DNA from: Phocaeicola paurosaccharolyticus JCM 15092
GTDB taxonomy: Bacteria > Bacteroidota > Bacteroidia > Bacteroidales > Bacteroidaceae
Reading direction: 5' to 3'
DNA: 49,249 nt
NCBI RefSeq assembly: GCF_000613805.1
Contig: NZ_BAJR01000023.1
Span: 1 to 49,249, forward strand
How positions within the stretch are numbered: position 1 is the first letter of the stretch; every line of letters begins with the position of its first letter. Of the stretch, positions 47,364-49,249 are shown in pieces. The notes under the pieces were generated by a model. That model was not told the origin of the DNA and did not search any database. It worked only from the letters and a program-made list of their open reading frames with translations. A program made the position numbers and the translations under genes.

Positions 47364-48524
47364 ATGGGAGATTTTATAGGTTTTTTAGGAGCTAACTTAG
47401 CGGACTTCTGGACATATACCGGATTCCATAATGCTACTCCGGGGAACATAATTATGATTCTCATTGGATTAGCATTCATCTATTTGGCCGTCTCAAAGGA
47501 ATTCGAGCCAATGTTGCTGATTCCTATCGGTTTCGGTATGTTAGTAGGTAACATACCTTTCAATACTGAAGCCGGACTTATGGTAGGTATCTATGAAGAT
47601 GGTTCTGTACTTAACATTCTATATCAGGGAGTAACATCGGGTTGGTACCCGCCGTTAATATTCCTTGGCATAGGTGCAATGACCGACTTTTCTGCACTTA
47701 TATCGAACCCTAAGCTTATGCTTATCGGTGCTGCTGCTCAATTTGGCATATTCGGTGCTTACATGATTGCACTTATATTAGGATTTGACCCTATGCAGGC
47801 TGGTGCAATAGGTATTATTGGTGGAGCTGATGGCCCAACAGCTATCTTCCTTTCATCAAAGCTAGCACCTAACCTTATGGGAGCTATCGCAGTATCTGCA
47901 TACTCATATATGGCACTTGTTCCTGTGATTCAGCCACCTATCATGCGTGCTCTTACTACTCGTAAAGAGAGATTGATTCGCATGAAGGCTCCACGTGTTG
48001 TATCACATACTGAGAAGGTTATTTTCCCTATCATCGGTCTTTTACTTACATGTTTCCTTGTACCATCAGGTCTTCCACTTCTTGGTATGTTATTCTTCGG
48101 TAACCTGTTAAAAGAAAGTGGCGTTACACGTCGTCTTGCTGAGACAGCACGTGGTCCACTTATCGATGTTATCACAATGCTTCTTGGTCTTACCGTAGGT
48201 GCATCTACACAGGCTTCAGAATTCCTTACATTCTCATCAATACTTATATTTGCTCTTGGTGCAATATCATTCTTCATTGCAACAGCATCTGGTGTATTTT
48301 TTGTAAAGATATTCAACTTGTTCCTCGGAAAAGACAACAAGATCAACCCACTTATCGGTAATGCAGGTATATCTGCTGTACCTGCCTCTGCACGTATCTC
48401 TCAGATAATCGGTTTGGAATACGATCCTACAAATTATCTGCTCATGCATGCTATGGGTCCTAACGTAGCAGGTGTTATCGGTTCTGCTGTAGCAGCCGGT
48501 ATCTTGCTTGGTTTCTTGATGTAA
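47364..48524 (+). CDS. mmdB: Na+-translocating decarboxylase beta subunit
   Basis: A 386-residue membrane protein with about ten helices. Signatures are EFEPMLLIPIGFGMLVGNIP, IGIIGGADGPTAIFLSSK (the conserved Asp in the Na+ path), YSYMALVPVIQPP and NAGISAVPASARISQ. It decarboxylates carboxybiotin and exports Na+, conserving the energy of decarboxylation. The frame opens upstream, but the ATG at 47364, 1 bp after the mmdC stop, is the real start. It ends the operon before a clear terminator. Confidence 0.95.
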   Translation: MGDFIGFLGANLADFWTYTGFHNATPGNIIMILIGLAFIYLAVSKEFEPMLLIPIGFGMLVGNIPFNTEAGLMVGIYEDGSVLNILYQGVTSGWYPPLIFLGIGAMTDFSALISNPKLMLIGAAAQFGIFGAYMIALILGFDPMQAGAIGIIGGADGPTAIFLSSKLAPNLMGAIAVSAYSYMALVPVIQPPIMRALTTRKERLIRMKAPRVVSHTEKVIFPIIGLLLTCFLVPSGLPLLGMLFFGNLLKESGVTRRLAETARGPLIDVITMLLGLTVGASTQASEFLTFSSILIFALGAISFFIATASGVFFVKIFNLFLGKDNKINPLIGNAGISAVPASARISQIIGLEYDPTNYLLMHAMGPNVAGVIGSAVAAGILLGFLM

Positions 48525-48550
48525 GATCATTAAACAGTTTATATAATATT

Positions 48551-48585
48551 AAGTAAGTCTGGCATTAGTCAGACTTACTTTTTTT
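48551..48585 (+). terminator. Rho-independent terminator of the mmd operon
   Basis: A perfect 11-bp stem (aagtaagtctg at 48551-48561, partner at 48570-48580), an 8-nt loop and seven T. Confidence 0.9.
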
Positions 48586-48623
48586 ATACCACTATCATAA
48601 TAATAAATCATATAAATAAATGA

Positions 48624-48631
48624 TATCTTTG
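48624..48631 (+). promoter_or_regulatory. -7 box 4 bp before the queH start
   Basis: TATCTTTG, a full match to the -7 consensus, ends 4 bp before the ATG at 48636. A start point 5-8 bp downstream would give a leaderless mRNA. Confidence 0.5.
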
Positions 48632-48635
48632 CACC

Positions 48636-49235
48636 ATGAAGAAGAAATTTTCCATAGAGACTCCTGATGGTTCTGACAAAGTGTTGCTGCATACTTGCTG
48701 TGCTCCATGCTCCTCTGCCATAATTGAATGTATGATGCAACATGGCATCATACCTACAATCTTCTATTTTAATCCCAATATATACCCTTTGGAAGAGTAT
48801 AATATACGTAAGGAAGAGTGCAGTCGATATGCTAAATCATTAGGATTGGATATTGTTGATTGGGATTGGGATCATGACAATTGGAGATGCATGGTTAAAG
48901 GTATGGAAAATGAACCGGAGAGAGGTGGAAGATGTCTGAAATGCTTTAAGATTCGACTTCTTGAGACAGCAAAATATGCTCACGAAAATGGTTTCTCGCT
49001 TATAACTACAACTCTTGCTTCAAGCAGATGGAAGAGTCTGGAACAGATTGAGGAAGCAGGCAATTTTGCATGCAGCAATTATGATGATGTATCATATTGG
49101 GCACAGAACTGGCGTAAAGGCGGTTTGAGTGATAGAAGGATAGCTATAATAAAAGAGTATAACTTTTACAATCAAAGATACTGCGGATGTGAATTCAGCA
49201 TGAGGAAGGATGATTCTGAGTCTGAAAAACAATGA
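48636..49235 (+). CDS. queH: Epoxyqueuosine reductase QueH
   Basis: A 199-residue protein of the QueH (formerly DUF208) family, which performs the last step of queuosine synthesis in tRNA where QueG is absent. The paired cysteine motifs are LLHTCCAPCSS (about 18-28), GGRCLKCF (about 92-99) and the C-terminal RYCGCEFS, together holding the iron-sulfur and metal centre. The gene is complete and stops 14 bp before the window ends. Confidence 0.93.
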   Translation: MKKKFSIETPDGSDKVLLHTCCAPCSSAIIECMMQHGIIPTIFYFNPNIYPLEEYNIRKEECSRYAKSLGLDIVDWDWDHDNWRCMVKGMENEPERGGRCLKCFKIRLLETAKYAHENGFSLITTTLASSRWKSLEQIEEAGNFACSNYDDVSYWAQNWRKGGLSDRRIAIIKEYNFYNQRYCGCEFSMRKDDSESEKQ

Positions 49236-49249
49236 TTCTAAATATAAAT

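Noticed and set aside
1..49249. Window as a chimeric assembly
   Set aside because: Promoter style, gene families and A/T-rich spacers are alike on both sides of the decayed 14.6-17.3 kb stretch, so an old insertion edge explains the change of gene content as well.

Overview
The window looks like a chromosomal segment of an anaerobic, propionate-forming Bacteroidales bacterium. The support is a SusC/SusD polysaccharide utilisation locus (PUL), promoters of the Bacteroidota type (TTG, about 20 bp, then TAnnTTTG), Bacteroidota-specific families (GGGtGRT protein, AraC-type regulators, a lamin-tail/OadG fusion), A/T-rich intergenic DNA and weak Shine-Dalgarno sequences. The genus cannot be fixed from sequence alone. 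No rRNA, tRNA, CRISPR array or intact mobile element was seen.

Layout. (1) 1-5.6 kb: a NifU-like scaffold and GGGtGRT protein operon with its own promoter and terminator, a tyrosine-recombinase remnant, a nitronate monooxygenase followed by small genes, an RRM RNA-binding protein and a small AraC-type regulator. (2) 5.6-14.3 kb, minus strand: one 2901-codon gene for a cyclic beta-1,2-glucan synthase-like protein (GT84 + GH94 architecture), with an inverted-repeat-rich leader and a tiny basic protein gene diverging from it. (3) 14.6-17.3 kb: a decayed stretch holding an ISL3-type transposase tail, 22-bp repeats, a frameshifted TlpA-like thioredoxin and a frameshifted, deleted metallophosphoesterase. 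(4) 17.4-36.0 kb: a PUL. A membrane-anchored AraC-type regulator and a beta-propeller glycosidase-like protein precede SusC, SusD, two surface glycan-binding lipoproteins, a GH26 mannanase-like enzyme and a GH5 endoglycanase. A convergent minus-strand arm encodes a DUF1593 protein, an acyltransferase-3 membrane protein and a GH53 endogalactanase; the DUF1593 and GH53 genes each carry one frameshift. (5) 36.4-39.1 kb: a secreted calcineurin-like phosphoesterase, a DUF2007 protein and a DUF3843-like protein. (6) 39.3-42.8 kb, minus strand: nitroreductase, DUF2520 protein, KdsC-like phosphatase and Maf in an overlapping operon, then D-lactate dehydrogenase. (7) 42.9-49.2 kb: a GNAT/FemAB-like protein, the methylmalonyl-CoA epimerase and decarboxylase operon (mce, mmdA, LTD-OadG fusion, biotin carrier, beta subunit) and queH.

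How the parts fit. The PUL would bind and cut a hemicellulose at the surface and import the oligosaccharides by TonB-dependent transport. GH26, GH5 and GH53 together suggest a galactose-bearing mannan or glucomannan, but this is inference. Sugar fermentation through succinate would feed the Na+-coupled methylmalonyl-CoA decarboxylase, giving propionate, with D-lactate as a side product.

The most interesting points are the glycosidase-like propeller with its own promoter ahead of SusC, operator-like repeats at the PUL regulator and at the SusC promoter, the cyclic-glucan synthase-like gene with its repeat-rich leader, and frameshifts clustered in 15.3-17.3 kb and in the minus arm of the PUL while the 8.7-kb and 3.2-kb genes nearby stay intact.
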